In this document: positions 62,519-64,000 of the stretch, piece by piece
How positions within the stretch are numbered: position 1 is the stretch's first letter
Layout of the letters: each line of letters begins with the position of its first letter
Source: Hydrogenophaga sp. IBVHS1
GTDB lineage: Bacteria > Pseudomonadota > Gammaproteobacteria > Burkholderiales > Burkholderiaceae_C
Assembly: GCF_002127265.1 (NCBI RefSeq)
Contig: NZ_NFUU01000001.1
Location: 1,364,001 to 1,428,000, forward strand
Direction of reading: 5' to 3'
Length of the DNA stretch: 64,000 bases
The notes under the pieces: model-generated
The model's input: only the letters and a program-made list of their open reading frames with translations
Told to the model about the DNA's origin: nothing
Database searches by the model: none
Made by a program: the position numbers and the translations under genes

Positions 62519-64000
62519 CTCGCTCTTTCTGTGTCCGTCAGCGGCTCTGTGGCGGGCCCAGCCGCGGTGCTGTGGTTCTGCAGCCGCGAGACCACGGGGA
62601 TCCAGAAGCTGAAGCAGCAGCCCACCACCTCTTCGCCATTGTAGATGTTCTGCACCTGCATCCTCCCATGGTGCGATTCGACGATGCTGCGGCACAGTTT
62701 GAGACCAATGCCCATACCCTCGCTCTTCGTGCTGTAGAAGGCCTCGTAAATTCGCTCGATCATTTCATCGGGAACACCATTGCCCGAATCACGCACGGAA
62801 AACTCAACCACATCCTGATCGTCCAGATGCCGGGGGCCGACGCGAAGTTCCACGTAACGCTCGCCCGGCAGACGACCCGCCTGCGCGATCGCCTCACCCG
62901 CGTTTTTGAGCAGGTTGATCAGCACCTGCTCGATCAGGATGGGATCGACCATGAGATTGGGCAGCCGGGCGGCCACGTAGGGCGAGAGGCGAACCTGGTG
63001 GCGGCGCAACTCGATGTCTGCCAGCTCGATGGCGTTGTTCACCATCTGGGCAACGTCGGACAGCGTGGGGTTGGGCTCGCTGCGCTTCACGAAGGCGCGG
63101 ATGCGCTGGATGATCTGCCCGGCGCGCTGGGCCTGCCGGGAGGTTTTTTCCAGCGCGCCCAGCAGTTCGTCCGGGGTGATCCGCTGCTCCTGAAGGCGGG
63201 AGATCATGCCGTTGCAATAGTTGGTGATGGCGGTGAGCGGTTGATTCAGCTCGTGGGCCACACTGGAAGCCATTTCGCCCATGGTGATGAGGCGGCTCGC
63301 GGTCTGGGCACGCTCGGCCTGGCGGGATGCCTGTTCTTCCGCGAAGCGTCGGGGCGTGATGTCGCTGGCGATCACCATCTGCGCCAGGCGTCCGTCGACC
63401 CAGGTCAGATAACGCGTGCGCACCTCCAGCCAGCGGTCGAGCTCTTCCACGAACACCTCGGCGTTCTCCGCGCCCGCATCGGTCAGCGTCTCGGTGGGCA
63501 TGCCTGCAAAGGCGTCCACGGCATCGCCGTCGTCCGGGCTGGGCGAGGGCTGGTTGCCCGCGAGGTCGACCAGATGACGGTGGCCCAGGCCGCGCGTGCC
63601 AAACCACAGCCGGTACATCTTGTTGGCGAACAGCATCTCGTCGCTGCCAAGGGGCGCCACCGACACCGCGGAGTCCAGCGATTCCAGCACGGTGGTGAAG
63701 CGCTCGTAGGAGGCCGAGAGTTCCTCGCGAATGCGCTTGGGCTCGGTGATGTCAGTCATCGAGGTCATCCAGCCGGTCTGATGGCCTTTGGGGTCGATCA
63801 GCGGCGAGACGTACATGCGCGCATCGAAGATGCTGCCGTCTCGCCGGCGCACGCGCACTTCGAAGCCGCCCGGCGTGGAGCGCCCGCGAAGCTCGTCTTC
63901 AAGCCGTGCGGCGAGCTGGTCGTGGTCTTCTTCGGGCCAGTAGGGAAAGGGCGCCGTGCGACCCACCAGCTCGCCTTCGGTCCAGCCCGTCATGGAGCAA
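62515..64000 (-). CDS. PAS-domain sensor histidine kinase (5' part outside window)
   Basis: At least 495 codons are visible; the first visible residues (LHDGLD...MTGWTEGELVGR region) are in the middle of a PAS domain, so the true start lies beyond 64000. Two PAS units are followed by the phospho-acceptor His in SVAHELNQPLTAITNY, the N-box LLKNAGEAI, and G boxes (VRDSGNGVP, GMGIGLKLC). It resembles FixL-type kinases without visible membrane segments in the part seen. It pairs with the overlapping FixJ-like regulator. Confidence 0.88.
   Translation of the reverse strand, partial: CSMTGWTEGELVGRTAPFPYWPEEDHDQLAARLEDELRGRSTPGGFEVRVRRRDGSIFDARMYVSPLIDPKGHQTGWMTSMTDITEPKRIREELSASYERFTTVLESLDSAVSVAPLGSDEMLFANKMYRLWFGTRGLGHRHLVDLAGNQPSPSPDDGDAVDAFAGMPTETLTDAGAENAEVFVEELDRWLEVRTRYLTWVDGRLAQMVIASDITPRRFAEEQASRQAERAQTASRLITMGEMASSVAHELNQPLTAITNYCNGMISRLQEQRITPDELLGALEKTSRQAQRAGQIIQRIRAFVKRSEPNPTLSDVAQMVNNAIELADIELRRHQVRLSPYVAARLPNLMVDPILIEQVLINLLKNAGEAIAQAGRLPGERYVELRVGPRHLDDQDVVEFSVRDSGNGVPDEMIERIYEAFYSTKSEGMGIGLKLCRSIVESHHGRMQVQNIYNGEEVVGCCFSFWIPVVSRLQNHSTAAGPATEPLTDTERAR

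Overview
The window is high-GC proteobacterial DNA holding much of a photosynthesis gene cluster (PGC) from an anoxygenic purple bacterium. The spheroidene-type carotenoid genes, a four-haem PufC, the clpP-clpX-lon block and the overall gene style point to a phototrophic betaproteobacterium of the Comamonadaceae (Rhodoferax/Hydrogenophaga-like). This is inference from gene content; no database search was made.

Layout. (1) 1-2.6 kb: a PepSY / DUF2271 / PepSY-TM operon (last gene cut by the window edge), a universal stress protein and a small baeRF-like protein. (2) 2.7-10.2 kb: an arginine deiminase operon on the minus strand (antiporter, arcA, ornithine carbamoyltransferase, arcC) that runs into a P-type cation ATPase. 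FNR/ANR-like boxes lie upstream of this operon and of both preceding genes. (3) 11.1-26.2 kb: one minus-strand photosynthesis superoperon, crtE-crtF-bchC-bchX-bchY-bchZ-pufB-(small ORF)-pufA-pufL-pufM-pufC-ispH-crtA-crtD-crtC, covering carotenoid synthesis, the chlorophyllide reductase steps, LH1 and the reaction centre. (4) 26.4-34.3 kb: bciB (8-vinyl reductase) diverging from a complete cytochrome c maturation operon, ccmABCDEFGH. (5) 34.3-41.5 kb: a DUF2855 gene, an orphan TRAP binding protein, bchO-bchD-bchI (Mg-chelatase) and an orphan hpnC. (6) 41.6-45.9 kb: a two-gene RND efflux operon followed by a double palindromic intergenic repeat. (7) 46.2-54.3 kb: a LysR regulator, a DadA-like amino acid oxidoreductase, a class III aminotransferase, a TAXI-TRAP transporter and an Asp/Glu racemase-family enzyme. 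(8) 54.4-64 kb: housekeeping genes: tRNA-Leu, tig, clpP, clpX, lon, tRNA-Gly, tRNA-Cys, folD and a FixL/FixJ-like two-component pair (kinase cut by the window edge).

How it fits together. TGT-N12-ACA motifs of the PpsR/CrtJ type overlap predicted sigma70 promoters in front of crtE (two sites), bchC and bciB. The bciB site is also in the shared intergenic region with ccmA, so haem attachment to cytochromes such as PufC could be co-regulated with pigment synthesis. A perfect 13-bp inverted repeat between pufA and pufL matches the known mRNA-stability hairpin position. The PGC here is incomplete: crtB, crtI, bchH/M/E/L/N/B/F/G/P, puhA and ppsR are not in the window and must lie elsewhere.

The least explained items are a small membrane ORF inserted between pufB and pufA, a second small ORF coupled to the end of bchZ, the PpsR-motif/ccm arrangement, and the absence of a normal start codon for crtC.
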